Shown: in pieces, positions 49,839-58,611 of the stretch
Layout: every line of letters starts with the position of its first letter
How positions within the stretch are numbered: position 1 is the first letter of the stretch
NCBI GenBank assembly: GCA_003020925.1
Contig: PXRT01000015.1
Span: 58,501-122,500 of the forward strand
From: Halobacteriales archaeon QS_6_64_34
Lineage (GTDB): Archaea; Halobacteriota; Halobacteria; Halobacteriales; Haloarculaceae
Reading direction: 5' to 3'
DNA length: 64,000 nt
Notes under the pieces: model-generated
The model's input: only the letters and a program-made list of their open reading frames with translations
Database searches by the model: none
Told to the model about the DNA's origin: nothing
Translations under genes and position numbers: made by a program

Positions 49839-51053
49839 ATGACCGACACCGTCGACGACGTGGACTTACCGTACGACGAAAGCGCCTCGATGCAGAAGAA
49901 AATCGAGGCGCTGCAGGAGCGCCTGGAGGTGCTCGAATCCCAGAACGAGGAGATGCGGGACAAGCTGCTAGACGCAAACGCCGAGAACAACAAGTACCAG
50001 CAGAAACTGGAGCGGCTGACCCACGAGAACAAGAAGCTCAAGCAGTCGCCGCTGTTCGTCGCGACGGTCCAGGAGCTCAACGACGACGGAGCCATCATCA
50101 AGCAACACGGCAACAACCAGGAGGCCCTGACCGAGGTCACCGAAGAGATGCGCGAGGAACTCGCGCCCGACGACCGCGTCGCCGTCAACAACTCGCTGTC
50201 TGTCGTCAAACAGCTCGACGACGAGACCGACGTTCGTGCCCGCGTGATGCAGGTGGATAAGTCGCCCGACGTCACCTTCGCCGACATCGGCGGTATCGAA
50301 GAGCAGATGGCGGAGGTCCGCGAGACCGTCGAGATGCCCCTGCTAAACCCGGGGATGTTCGAGGAGGTCGGCATCGAACCGCCAAGCGGCGTCCTGCTGC
50401 ACGGCCCGCCGGGCACCGGCAAGACGATGCTGGCAAAGGCCGTCGCCAACGAGACCGACGCCACCTTCATCAAGATGGCCGGCTCCGAGCTGGTCCATAA
50501 GTTCATCGGCGAGGGCGCCAAGCTCGTCCGGGACCTGTTCGAACTCGCCCGCCAGGAGGAGCCCGCCGTCGTCTTCATCGACGAAATCGACGCCATCGCC
50601 GCCAAGCGAACGGATTCGAAGACCTCCGGCGACGCGGAGGTCCAGCGAACGATGATGCAACTGCTCTCGGAGATGGACGGCTTCGACGACCGGGGCGACA
50701 TCCGCATCATCGCGGCGACGAACCGCTTCGACATGCTCGACCGCGCCATCCTGCGCCCGGGCCGCTTCGACCGCCTCATCGAAGTGCCCACCCCCGACGC
50801 CGAGGGCCGCGAGCAGATATTCGGGATTCACACCCGCAGCATGAACGTCGCCGACGACGTGGACTTCGCCGAACTGGCCGCCGAAATCGAGGACGCCTCC
50901 GGTGCCGACGTGAAGGCCATCTGTACGGAGGCCGGGATGTTCGCCATCCGCGACGACCGCACCGAGGTCCGGATGGCCGACTTCCAGGACGCCTGGGAGA
51001 AGATACAGCAAGACGAGACCGAAGACGCGGACGTCTCGAAGACGTTCGCCTAG
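49839..51053 (+). CDS. pan: Proteasome-activating nucleotidase (PAN, AAA+ ATPase)
   Basis: 404-residue hexameric unfoldase that feeds proteins to the 20S proteasome. Residues 14-75 are a coiled coil (MQKKIEALQERLEVLESQNE...), followed by an OB domain and the AAA+ module. Walker A is LLHGPPGTGKTMLAKAVANE, Walker B VVFIDEIDAIAAKR, the second-region motif IAATNRFDMLDRAILRPGRF. The C-terminus ends SKTFA, which does not match the hydrophobic-Tyr-X ending PAN uses to open the proteasome gate. Start at 49839 (MTDTVDD). Haloarchaea usually have two PAN paralogues. The upstream promoter suggests leaderless transcription. Confidence 0.93.
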   Translation: MTDTVDDVDLPYDESASMQKKIEALQERLEVLESQNEEMRDKLLDANAENNKYQQKLERLTHENKKLKQSPLFVATVQELNDDGAIIKQHGNNQEALTEVTEEMREELAPDDRVAVNNSLSVVKQLDDETDVRARVMQVDKSPDVTFADIGGIEEQMAEVRETVEMPLLNPGMFEEVGIEPPSGVLLHGPPGTGKTMLAKAVANETDATFIKMAGSELVHKFIGEGAKLVRDLFELARQEEPAVVFIDEIDAIAAKRTDSKTSGDAEVQRTMMQLLSEMDGFDDRGDIRIIAATNRFDMLDRAILRPGRFDRLIEVPTPDAEGREQIFGIHTRSMNVADDVDFAELAAEIEDASGADVKAICTEAGMFAIRDDRTEVRMADFQDAWEKIQQDETEDADVSKTFA

Positions 51054-51122
51054 ACATCTCTCACTGTCGGCTCTCGATTCGCGTTCCAGAACACGGAAAC
51101 CACTCGGATTCTCAGTTTCGGT

Positions 51123-51755
51123 ATGGCCGTCACAGACAGACTCCACGCCCACGCCAGAGCGTCCCCCCGCCGTGTCACCGCCGTGCTATCGCTCGTCGGC
51201 TACGTCCTCGTTTTGGGGACCTTCGGCGATGTCTTCCCGTTTCCCACCATCAGTGACGAGACTGTCATCCTCCTCAGTGACGCCATCGCGGTCGTCAACA
51301 GCCTGGCGCTCGTCTGTATCGTCGCCGGCGTCTACTTCATCCGGACCGACCAGGTCCGCAGACACCGGGCGGCGATGCTGACTGCGTTCGGGCTCATCAT
51401 AGCCTTTCTCGTGCTGTACCTCCTGAAAGTCGGCGGCGGCTTCGAGAAGTCCATCCTCGTCGAAGGCCCCGTCTACTACGCCTACCTCGCGATGCTCACT
51501 ATCCACATCCTGCTTTCGGCTGTCTCGGTGCCGGTGGTCGTCCACGCCGTCGTGTTGGGACTCTCTCACTCGCCGAGGGAACTCCGCGAGACGGCCCACG
51601 CGACGGTGGGTCGGGTCGCCGTCGCCGCGTGGGGACTCTCGCTGTTTCTCGGTATCGTCACCTACGTCATGCTGAACCACATCTACGGCTGGGTCCCACG
51701 GGGGAGTGAAACAGCCCTCCTGGTGGCTCTCGTCGGACCGAAGCTGCGGCGGTGA
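51123..51755 (+). CDS. DUF420 membrane protein
   Basis: 210-residue protein with five or six TM helices (VTAVLSLVGYVLVLGTFGDV, VVNSLALVCIVAGVYFIRTD, AMLTAFGLIIAFLVLYLLKV, YLAMLTIHILLSAVSVPVVV, and VAVAAWGLSLFLGIVTYVML). DUF420 proteins have His residues in TM segments (here HRAAM, IHILL, VVHAV, HATVG) resembling heme or metal ligands, and often sit near heme-copper oxidase genes, as here. Function unknown. Confidence 0.85.
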   Translation: MAVTDRLHAHARASPRRVTAVLSLVGYVLVLGTFGDVFPFPTISDETVILLSDAIAVVNSLALVCIVAGVYFIRTDQVRRHRAAMLTAFGLIIAFLVLYLLKVGGGFEKSILVEGPVYYAYLAMLTIHILLSAVSVPVVVHAVVLGLSHSPRELRETAHATVGRVAVAAWGLSLFLGIVTYVMLNHIYGWVPRGSETALLVALVGPKLRR

Positions 51756-51907
51756 GTGAATCTTCGCCGCCTCGGGTACCTGGAGAGTCGCGGTCGACGG
51801 GCATCTATCTCCCGACACCCTGTCTCATAGTGATTCGTGTAGCGATTTACCGGTATGTGCCGACCCCGGGGTCGGTGCTATCCGGAAATAATCTACAATA
51901 ATCACTA

Positions 51908-52648
51908 TCAGTCTGTCCGGGGCAACAGGGCGGCACCGACGGCGAAGCTCACGACCGCACAGACCGCAAGCACCGCCAGTGACACTAGGACCGCACCGTC
52001 GCCCGTGCTCACTGCCCGCACACCTCTGGAGAAATACGTCAGCGGCGAGAGCCACGTCGGGAACCACGCCGGCAGTAGCTCCGGCGGGACGAACGTCTCC
52101 GAGAGGAAGAGCAGGGGCAGCGCGATGCCGTTGCTCGCGGAAATGACGCCGTCCTGGGAACTCGCCAGGCTCCCCAGCATCGCCCCGACGCCACAGAACA
52201 GCGCCACACCGAGGACGACGAAAGGGACGAGGAGCGGCGAGAAGATGATTTCGGCGCCAGTGAGAACGACCATCAGTCCCAGGAGGACGAGTCCGGCCAG
52301 CCCGATGATGACAGTGTTGACGAGCGTCTGGGCCAGCAACCACTCGGGTCGGGTCAGCGGCGTGGTCGCCAGCTTCTCGAAGCGGTTGCCGTCGCGGTGG
52401 CGCGCCACCTCGCTCCCCACCCGCGAGAGCGGCGTAAAGAGGACGACCACCGCGAGATAGCCCGGCACGTAGTAGGCCGGTTGGCGGGTGAACAACCCGC
52501 CACCGCCGGGTCGGGTCTGGACCAGCACGCCGAAGATGACGACGATGATGAGCGGGAAGAAGAAGGTAAAAAAGACCGCGGTGTGGCGGCGCAGGAACGC
52601 ACGGCTCGCCGCCCGCGATTCGGCCTGCAGTCGACTGAGACGGCTCAT
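51908..52648 (-). CDS. ABC-2 type transporter permease
   Basis: 246-residue permease with six TM helices, including VFFTFFFPLIIVVIFGVLVQ, LVNTVIIGLAGLVLLGLMVV, LVPFVVLGVALFCGVGAMLG and VLVSLAVLAVCAVVSFAVGA. It resembles daunorubicin or Na+ efflux-type ABC-2 permeases. The ATG overlaps the stop of the ATPase gene. Its own frame is intact, but the ATPase is damaged, so the transporter is probably not functional unless another ATPase serves it. Confidence 0.85.
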   Translation of the reverse strand: MSRLSRLQAESRAASRAFLRRHTAVFFTFFFPLIIVVIFGVLVQTRPGGGGLFTRQPAYYVPGYLAVVVLFTPLSRVGSEVARHRDGNRFEKLATTPLTRPEWLLAQTLVNTVIIGLAGLVLLGLMVVLTGAEIIFSPLLVPFVVLGVALFCGVGAMLGSLASSQDGVISASNGIALPLLFLSETFVPPELLPAWFPTWLSPLTYFSRGVRAVSTGDGAVLVSLAVLAVCAVVSFAVGAALLPRTD

Positions 52649-53476
52649 CGTGAGCCTCCGGCGGTCGCCGGGACGCCCTCTCTTGGCTCGCCCGCGCGGC
52701 CGACCCCGGTGCCGGTCAGTTCGAGATATACGTCTTCGAGGTCCGGCTGCTTCCAGGTCAGGCTGTCGTATCCCACGCCGGCCGCGTCGAGTTCGTCGAC
52801 AACGCGACCGATGGACTCCGGCCGGACGCCGTGGACGACGAGCCGGCCGTTTCGGAGCGTCATCTGGGCCGGGTAGTCGATGGTCCCGACGGCGGCCTCG
52901 TCGAACTCACCCTCTACGAGGAGTTGGCTGTCGCCGCCGTGGTCGGCCACCAGCACCTCGGGGGCATCCAGCGCGACCAGCCGCCCGTCCGCGAGCAGCC
53001 CGACGCGGTCGGCGAGCCGCTGGGCCTCCTCCATGTAGTGGGTCGTCACGAGGATAGTGACGCCACGGTCGGCCAGCCCCTCGAGGAGGTCCCACAGCGC
53101 CTGCCGGCCGGCCGGGTCGATACCCGTCGTTGGCTCGTCGAGCACGAGCAGGTCTGGGTCGTTGATGAGCGCCGTCGCGACGCAGGTTCGGCGCTGTTGC
53201 CCCCCCGAGAGCTTCTCGTAGTGGGTGTCGGCGGCCCCGGCCAGCCCCACGTCCGCGGTCCCGGCCGACCGCTGTCGGGGCCGCGCCGAACAGTTCCACG
53301 CGGCCCTCGGCGTCGGTCGTCCCGGTGAGCGCCCGGACGAGCGTGGTCTTTCCGGCCCCGTTTGGCCCCACGAGCGCCACCACCTCGCCCGCCGTCGCCG
53401 ACAATGACACCCCGTCCAGGGCGACAGTGTCACCGTAGCTGTGGCGGACGTCTTCGGCGAGGAGTACCTCGGTCAT
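52645..53476 (-). pseudogene. ABC transporter ATP-binding protein, internal deletion and frameshift
   Basis: The 5' frame (from 53476) encodes residues with Walker A (VALVGPNGAGKTTLVRALTG), to about 53265. The frame then changes. The 3' frame (to 52645) carries the signature LSGGQQRRTCVAT, Walker B LLVLDEPTTGID and switch His VTTHYMEEAQ. Only about 46 residues separate the Walker A Lys (base 53350) from LSGGQ (53211), versus about 95 in normal ABC ATPases. The Q-loop and about 50 residues are therefore missing, and the join is out of frame. Two changes at one place suggest a true deletion, not a simple sequencing slip. The permease gene downstream is intact. Confidence 0.85.
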
Positions 53477-53584
53477 ACCCGTGGGTGAGAATCGATTGCC
53501 GAAAGCCGTTCCGTTCTCCGGGCGCTTAGAGGCGCTCTCGAACCAGCCGGACGAGCGCCTGTCCCGACGAAGAGACCTGACCGC

Positions 53585-54280
53585 TCACGAGCGGTCACGG
53601 GACCCACGCAGTAGGCTCACGAGTGTCACATCGAACCGGTGAACGGCGTACAGCAGGCCGACCGAGACGAGGAAGACGGCCGTCGAGAGCCCGTAGGACT
53701 GGGCGAGGGCGGCCTGGTAGAGGGCGCCACCGGCGCCGAGCGCCCCGCCGACGACAGAGGCGAGGATGGGCAACACGCAGCTCACACAGGAAAAGAGGCC
53801 GAGCATGCCGCCGGCGACCCCGCCGCTGGCGTCGACGACGGTGACGTAGACGAGATGCGAGAGCGCGAGGTAGCCCGCTACCTTCCAGGGGGTCAGGACC
53901 ACCGCGAGGGGCGCCCCGCTGTAGACGACCGAGGGGGCGAAGCCGGGCGGCGCTGTGAGGACGAGCCGGAGCCCCGTCCCAGCCCCGCCGAGGCCGAACA
54001 CGCCGCCGACGTAGCCAAGCAGCAGGCCGTAGCCGACGGCGACCGCTGTGGCGACGTATCGGCGGCGGTCGCCGGCCGGTCGAACCCGCAAGAGTACCCA
54101 GCCGGCGACGTTGAGCCAAACGAACGGGAAGATAAGCAGGAACGGGTCCGTCGCCGCCCCACGAACGAGGAGCAGATACAGCAACACCAGCAGGAACTCG
54201 GTGTTCAGGACGACGGCCCAGAGCGCGAGCGAGCGGCGCTGGGGGGCCAGCCCGCGCCAGTCGGGTTCGAGCGTGCTCAT
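53585..54280 (-). CDS. Membrane protein next to ctaA-ctaB (DUF7546-like)
   Basis: 231-residue protein with six TM helices. LLLGYVGGVFGLGGAGTGLR and LGLFSCVSCVLPILASVVGG contain Gly-rich segments, and the Cys pair in SCVSC may bind metal or form a disulfide. The ATG overlaps the stop of the upstream heme synthase gene by 4 bases, so it is in the oxidase assembly operon. A role in cytochrome oxidase assembly is suggested by context only. Confidence 0.7.
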   Translation of the reverse strand: MSTLEPDWRGLAPQRRSLALWAVVLNTEFLLVLLYLLLVRGAATDPFLLIFPFVWLNVAGWVLLRVRPAGDRRRYVATAVAVGYGLLLGYVGGVFGLGGAGTGLRLVLTAPPGFAPSVVYSGAPLAVVLTPWKVAGYLALSHLVYVTVVDASGGVAGGMLGLFSCVSCVLPILASVVGGALGAGGALYQAALAQSYGLSTAVFLVSVGLLYAVHRFDVTLVSLLRGSRDRS

Positions 54281-55668
54281 AGTGCCAGCGAGTCGACGAC
54301 GATAGCGACCAACAGCAGTCCCAGGTAGGCGTTCGAGGCGTGGAACGCGCGGAAGGCGGCCCGCTCGGTCTGCTCCCGGTGGAGGCGGATGACCGCCCAG
54401 AGGAAGACGGAGCCCACGCTCGCGGAGGTCAGCGCGTAGAGCCACCCGAGCGAGGTCAGGGTTGCCAGGATGCCCGACCCTACCAGCGTCGCCCCCAGGT
54501 AGTAGACGATGTGTTTGCGGGTCTCGGTCTCGCCCCGCACCACGGGCATCATCGGGAAGCCGCCGGCCTCGTAGTCGTCCTTGTAGGCCAGCGCGAGGCT
54601 GTAGAAGTGGGCTGGCGTCCACAGGAAGATGACGCCCGCGAGTGCCAGCCCCGGCAGGCCGATACTCCCCTCGACTGCGGCCCAGCCGATGAGCGCGGGC
54701 AAGGCCCCCGCAGCCCCGCCGATGACGGTGTTCTGGACCGTGTTCGGCTTCAGTACGAGCGTGTAGATGACGCTGTAAAACAGGATGGCCGTCAGGCCAA
54801 GCGCCGACGCCAGGACGTTGACCTGCCAGAACAGGACCAGCGCGGCGGCCACAAGCGCGACGCCGAAGGCCATCGCGTTGGCCACCGGAATCCGGTGGGT
54901 AGCGATTGGTCGGTCCGACGTGCGGTCCATCCGCTTGTCGATGTCACGCTCTAAGACGTGATTGAACGTCCCGGAGGCGCCGATAGCGAGGACACCGCCG
55001 CCCAGGGTCAGGAGGACGGTCCGGGTCTCGAGCTGGGGGCCGGCCGCCAGCGCCATCCCGGCGGCGGCGACCAGACACAGTAGCCACATCAGGCGCGGTT
55101 TCATCAACCGGAAGTACGCGCCGACGGTGCCCAGAACGCGCTGTTTCGTCGAGAGCGATGCAGTCGGTACCGGCGAGTCCCCCTCGTCGGGCATCGGCGC
55201 CGGCGAGGGGTCCTCGACCGGCGACTCGTTCTCGTCGCCCGTCTCGAACTCCAGATGCCACGCGAGCGCGAGGACGAACGAGACGAAGATGGCCATCCCG
55301 ACGCCAAGGTGGGCGCCGGACAGGGCGGCCACACTGGCGGTGGCGACGAACGCCCCCAGTGCTATCTGGACCGGATACAGGGCGATACCGACCAGCAGTG
55401 CGGCCTTGACTCGTCGGCGCGTCGCCGTCCGCAGGCCAACCGCGACCGTTCCCAGCGCGAGCAGGCCGACGGCCGCTGCGGTCAGCCGGTGGCCCCGCGC
55501 TATCAGCAGGTCGGGGTCGGCGAGCGTGACCGGCCCCTGACACAGCGGCCACGAGCTACAGGCGGCGACGGCGTCCGTGATGGCCGCCGTCGCGCCAGCG
55601 ATGACCAGCAGATAGACGCCGACGGCCGTCGCGGCCAACAGCCCGGTGAAGGTCCGTCTCTCTGCCAT
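54277..55668 (-). CDS. ctaB: CtaA-CtaB fusion (heme A/heme O synthase)
   Basis: 463-residue membrane protein. Residues 1-150 form a shortened COX15/CtaA-like half (CSSWPLCQGPVTLADPDLLI, RGHRLTAAAVGLLALGTVAV, His ligands in AHLGVGMA and RGHRLTA). Residues 185-463 form CtaB, protoheme farnesyltransferase: YFRLMKPRLMWLLCLVAAAG, NHVLERDIDKRMDRTSDRPI and the second Asp motif near YKDDYEAGGFPMMPVVRGET. The polar linker (ETGDENESPVEDPS...) joins them. Divergent from coxB, which supports a role in the oxidase's heme. The CtaA half may be incomplete, since full CtaA has two repeats. Confidence 0.87.
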   Translation of the reverse strand: MAERRTFTGLLAATAVGVYLLVIAGATAAITDAVAACSSWPLCQGPVTLADPDLLIARGHRLTAAAVGLLALGTVAVGLRTATRRRVKAALLVGIALYPVQIALGAFVATASVAALSGAHLGVGMAIFVSFVLALAWHLEFETGDENESPVEDPSPAPMPDEGDSPVPTASLSTKQRVLGTVGAYFRLMKPRLMWLLCLVAAAGMALAAGPQLETRTVLLTLGGGVLAIGASGTFNHVLERDIDKRMDRTSDRPIATHRIPVANAMAFGVALVAAALVLFWQVNVLASALGLTAILFYSVIYTLVLKPNTVQNTVIGGAAGALPALIGWAAVEGSIGLPGLALAGVIFLWTPAHFYSLALAYKDDYEAGGFPMMPVVRGETETRKHIVYYLGATLVGSGILATLTSLGWLYALTSASVGSVFLWAVIRLHREQTERAAFRAFHASNAYLGLLLVAIVVDSLAL

Positions 55669-55796
55669 TAGTGTAAAGTTTGCGTACGCACACTTAGACT
55701 CCCCGCTTTTTTCCGTTCCACCCTCGCGTCGTCTTCGACGGATAGATGGTGTCAAGACACCCGGACCGGGCGGACAGTTCCCAGACCGAGACAGCA

Positions 55797-55806
55797 GTTA
55801 TTTATC
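55797..55806 (+). promoter_or_regulatory. TATA box of coxB
   Basis: gttatttatc lies about 23 to 32 bases before the ATG at 55829. Strong match, leaderless transcript likely. Confidence 0.5.
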
Positions 55807-55828
55807 CCCGAAATCCTAAGCCGCGCAC

Positions 55829-56650
55829 ATGACTCGGAGACGCGTCGGTCTGGTCGCGCTGTTTGGCGCTGCGTTGCTCGCGCTCGCCGCCGAACCCGCC
55901 GCCGCACAGCCATCGGCCTCGACGACCGTCGAGCAGATATGGAGCCTCAACATGAATCTGCTCTACGTGGCCATCCCCATCACCGTGCTCGTCGAGGGGA
56001 TTCTCATCTACACCGTCTGGCGGTTCCGCAACCAGGAGGAGCCGATGCCGACGATGGAGAACCGGCGCCTGGAGATAACCTGGACGGTCGCGACGGCCGT
56101 CATCCTGCTGTTTGTCGGCATCGCATCCTACCAGGTGATGGCCAGTCCATTCGTGACGGCCGAATCGACCAACCAGGCCGAACTCCAGACAGAGGAGACC
56201 GCTCATATCGAAGTGGAGGCCTACCGCTACGGCTGGACGTTCTACTACAACGGGTCGAGCTTCGACCAGGAGGCCAACGTTAGCTCGACCGGGACGCTCC
56301 GGTTGCCGGCCAACCAGGAAGTGAAGCTGCGTGTTACGTCCACCGACTGGCTCCACGCGTTCCACGTGCCGAGCCTCGGACTGAAAGCCGACGCCTTCCC
56401 GGGCCAGTACAACCGCCTCCACACCATCCCGACGGAGACGGGCACCTACCAGCTCTACTGTGCGGAGTACTGTGGCTCGGGCCACTCACAGATGCTCGGC
56501 ACCGTCGAAGTGATGCCACAGGAGGCGTACGACCAGTGGATAGCGGACCAGCGCTCGGGCGAGAGCGGGAACGAGACGAGCGGCGGTAACAGCACGGCTG
56601 GTAACATGACGGGGACCCCGACCCCCAGCGGTACGGCCACCCCGGCTTGA
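55829..56650 (+). CDS. coxB: Cytochrome c oxidase subunit II
   Basis: 273-residue CoxB with a signal peptide (VGLVALFGAALLALAAEPAA) and two TM helices (LLYVAIPITVLVEGILIYTV and TVATAVILLFVGIASYQVMA). The CuA site is complete: His in STDWLHAFHVPSLGLKADAF and the C-terminal CAEYCGSGHSQML (Cys, Cys, His, Met). A Ser/Thr/Gly-rich linker follows. It transfers electrons into the oxidase. No subunit I gene is within the window. Confidence 0.93.
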   Translation: MTRRRVGLVALFGAALLALAAEPAAAQPSASTTVEQIWSLNMNLLYVAIPITVLVEGILIYTVWRFRNQEEPMPTMENRRLEITWTVATAVILLFVGIASYQVMASPFVTAESTNQAELQTEETAHIEVEAYRYGWTFYYNGSSFDQEANVSSTGTLRLPANQEVKLRVTSTDWLHAFHVPSLGLKADAFPGQYNRLHTIPTETGTYQLYCAEYCGSGHSQMLGTVEVMPQEAYDQWIADQRSGESGNETSGGNSTAGNMTGTPTPSGTATPA

Positions 56651-56697
56651 CTCCCCTTTTTCGGTACTGTTAGGCAGCGACCGCCCGTCGCCTCTGT

Positions 56698-57129
56698 ATG
56701 GAGTACTTCGAGGACCTCACTGTCGGCGCGAGCGATAGCTTCGGCGACTACGAGGTCACACGCGAGGAACTGACGAGCTTTGCGGGTCAGTACGACCCAC
56801 AGCCGATACACACCGACCCGGAGGCAGCGGCCGACTCGATGTTCGGCGGGCTGGTCGCCAGCGGCTGGCACACGGCGGCGATGACGATGGGGCTCCTGGT
56901 GGACGGCCGGCTGGCCGACTCGCGGGCTCTGGGGGCTCTCGGTGTCGACTCGCTCAGGTGGCCCGAGCCGGTCCGACCCGGCGACAGGCTGTCGGTCAGG
57001 ACCGAAATCCGGGAGAAAGAGCCCGTCGACGACGACCGAGGGCGGGTGGCTATCGCGGTGACGACGACCAATCAGGACGACGAGACCGTCCTCTCGATGG
57101 TGGCACAGGTCCTGTGGGAACGAGCGTAG
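56698..57129 (+). CDS. MaoC-like (R)-specific enoyl-CoA hydratase family protein
   Basis: 143-residue hot-dog fold protein. The hydratase-2 motif is in FAGQYDPQPIHTDPEAAADS (Asp and His catalytic pair: D-P-Q-P-I-H-T-D). Other motifs are GGLVASGWHTAAMTMGLLVD and LRWPEPVRPGDRLSVRTEIR. It probably hydrates or dehydrates acyl-CoA. The substrate is not assigned. Positioned 47 bases after coxB. Confidence 0.87.
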   Translation: MEYFEDLTVGASDSFGDYEVTREELTSFAGQYDPQPIHTDPEAAADSMFGGLVASGWHTAAMTMGLLVDGRLADSRALGALGVDSLRWPEPVRPGDRLSVRTEIREKEPVDDDRGRVAIAVTTTNQDDETVLSMVAQVLWERA

Positions 57130-57153
57130 TGGAGACGAGTCAGCCGAACCCCG

Positions 57154-57894
57154 TCAGCCACAGAGGTTGACGGTGGCGTAGACGGTGCCCCTGTTGTTGA
57201 CGGTGACACCGACACCTATCTGGCCGGCGTCGGGAACGAGCAGTCGGTCACGGAGGATTGACGTCGACAGCCATTCGTCAGTGAGTGCTGCCGCGACGGC
57301 CGTCTCGTTGGCGTTGAACTGCTCGGTACCGTCCACGGTGTAGGTCTGGCCGGCGACGGTTTCACCGACGACCTCCAGGCCGTTGTCGTCGGCGTTTTCG
57401 ATGTAGTTACCGTTGACGTTGAACTCACAGGACTGATAGAGGTCGTTTTGCTGGTAGCGGTCGGCGCTGTCGACCCCGTCGATGGTGTGGCTGGTGAGGC
57501 CGGCGTCGGCCATAGCGTCGCTGTGGTTCTCCGCCATCCGGCGGACGCGGTCGGCGGTGGTCCCGGAGTCGGACAGCCGCTCCAGCCCCTCGGCCACGCG
57601 GGCGTCGTTGATGTCCTCGACGATAGCGGCGCTGATGTTCCGCTCGTTGAACTCACGGGGCGGAATCTCTTCACGCTCGGTCGTCCGGTCGCCATCGTTC
57701 TCCGATGGGGTCGGCGTCGAGGCCGGCGTGGCGGTGGCCGGGGTGTCGGTCCCGGCCGGCGTGGCAATGGCGCCCTGACCCGCGTCGGGGGCCCCAGCGG
57801 GCCCGCCATCGACCTGCATGCCGACAAAGACCCCGATTCCGAAGACGGCAAAGAGCACGACTGCAGTGAGACTGAGGAACGCTTTGTTGACCAT
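57154..57894 (-). CDS. CAP (SCP-like) extracellular protein
   Basis: 246 residues. An N-terminal TM anchor (FLSLTAVVLFAVFGIGVFVG) is followed by a Thr/Pro/Ala-rich linker (TPAGTDTPATATPASTPTPS), then a CAP domain (about 95-246): SAAIVEDINDARVAEGLERL, RMAENHSDAMADAGLTSHTI (the His pair and Glu of the CAP site), and TYTVDGTEQFNANETAVAAA. CAP domains are secreted or membrane-anchored. Function in archaea is unknown. Start at 57894 (MVNKAF). ATG 57921 adds nine residues. Confidence 0.82.
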   Translation of the reverse strand: MVNKAFLSLTAVVLFAVFGIGVFVGMQVDGGPAGAPDAGQGAIATPAGTDTPATATPASTPTPSENDGDRTTEREEIPPREFNERNISAAIVEDINDARVAEGLERLSDSGTTADRVRRMAENHSDAMADAGLTSHTIDGVDSADRYQQNDLYQSCEFNVNGNYIENADDNGLEVVGETVAGQTYTVDGTEQFNANETAVAAALTDEWLSTSILRDRLLVPDAGQIGVGVTVNNRGTVYATVNLCG

Positions 57895-57986
57895 CTGGCA
57901 CCCAGTAGTATGTACAATCATGTAAGTGTATAGCCTCGCTGGAGCGGTCGGAAAAGAACATAAGTGAGGGGTGGGGACTGTCGGGC

Positions 57987-58265
57987 ATGGTCGAGAACGT
58001 CATCTGGCCGGTCGCGTTCGACGCGGAGCGCTCACGCAGCGAGGGGCGTCGCGTCCCGACCGACCTGGCGGTGCGTGAGCCGACGGTCGACGAGATAGCG
58101 AAGGCAGTCCAGCAGGTGGGCTACGACGCCGTCATCGAGCGGGACAAGACGTATCCCCGCGAGCACGAACAGCGGGGCCGCGTCATCGTCAAGGGCGCCG
58201 ACGACGCCACGAAGACCGACCTGCTGGGCGCCGCCGCCGCCTACATCCAGGTGCTGCGCGAATGA
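57987..58265 (+). CDS. srp19: Signal recognition particle 19 kDa protein
   Basis: 92-residue archaeal SRP19, which binds the 7S RNA and stabilises SRP54 binding. It opens [20 protein letters not shown], then [20 protein letters not shown]. The basic loop (RVPTDLA) contacts RNA. ATG at 57987. The last four bases overlap gar1 (ATGA), so they are co-translated. Confidence 0.93.
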   Translation: MVENVIWPVAFDAERSRSEGRRVPTDLAVREPTVDEIAKAVQQVGYDAVIERDKTYPREHEQRGRVIVKGADDATKTDLLGAAAAYIQVLRE

Positions 58266-58489
58266 GACGGGTCGGCTCGGTCGAACGGCTGGCACAGGGA
58301 GTGGCCGTGGTCCGGGCCACCGACGAGACGTACGCCGATATCGGCGCGTCGCTGGTCGACGACGAACTCACGTCGGTCGGTAAAGTCGTGGATGTCTTCG
58401 GCCCCGTCGAGCGACCGTACATGGCCGTCTCACCGGCCAGTGGGGTCCACCTCCCGGCGCTGTTGGGGTCGCCGCTGTACGCCCGCTGA
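58262..58489 (+). CDS. gar1: H/ACA ribonucleoprotein Gar1
   Basis: 75-residue Gar1, which binds Cbf5 in the pseudouridylation complex and helps product release. It reads [20 protein letters not shown], then the core [20 protein letters not shown], a six-stranded beta barrel. Short C-terminus, typical of archaea. Overlaps srp19 by 4 bases. Nop10 (23003-23185) belongs to the same particle. Confidence 0.93.
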   Translation: MRRVGSVERLAQGVAVVRATDETYADIGASLVDDELTSVGKVVDVFGPVERPYMAVSPASGVHLPALLGSPLYAR

Positions 58490-58528
58490 AGTGAGTTCGG
58501 CCTCGGCGCGTCCCCGCAGCATGACTCC

Positions 58529-58566
58529 TTGACTTCCTCCCCGCGCTAAAGCGCGAGGCTTTCTCC
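58529..58566 (+). repeat. Solo IS200/IS605 right-end remnant (omega-RNA-like hairpin)
   Basis: ttgacttcctccccgcgctaaagcgcgaggctttctcc closely matches the right end of the complete IS200/IS605 element at 28689-28726 (ttgacatcctccccgcc...). The two share the sequence of the hairpin arms, with covariation at paired bases (cgcgctaaagcgcg). No tnpA or tnpB is attached. It lies between gar1 and the presenilin-type protease gene. Confidence 0.75.
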
Positions 58567-58611
58567 TCACAATTCCGTAATCCTGAAATCCGGTCCTGTG
58601 CGACGGGTTGC

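Noticed and set aside
52645..53476. Programmed frameshift in the ABC ATPase
   Set aside because: A frameshift alone would not remove about 50 residues including the Q-loop. No slippery sequence is seen at the junction.
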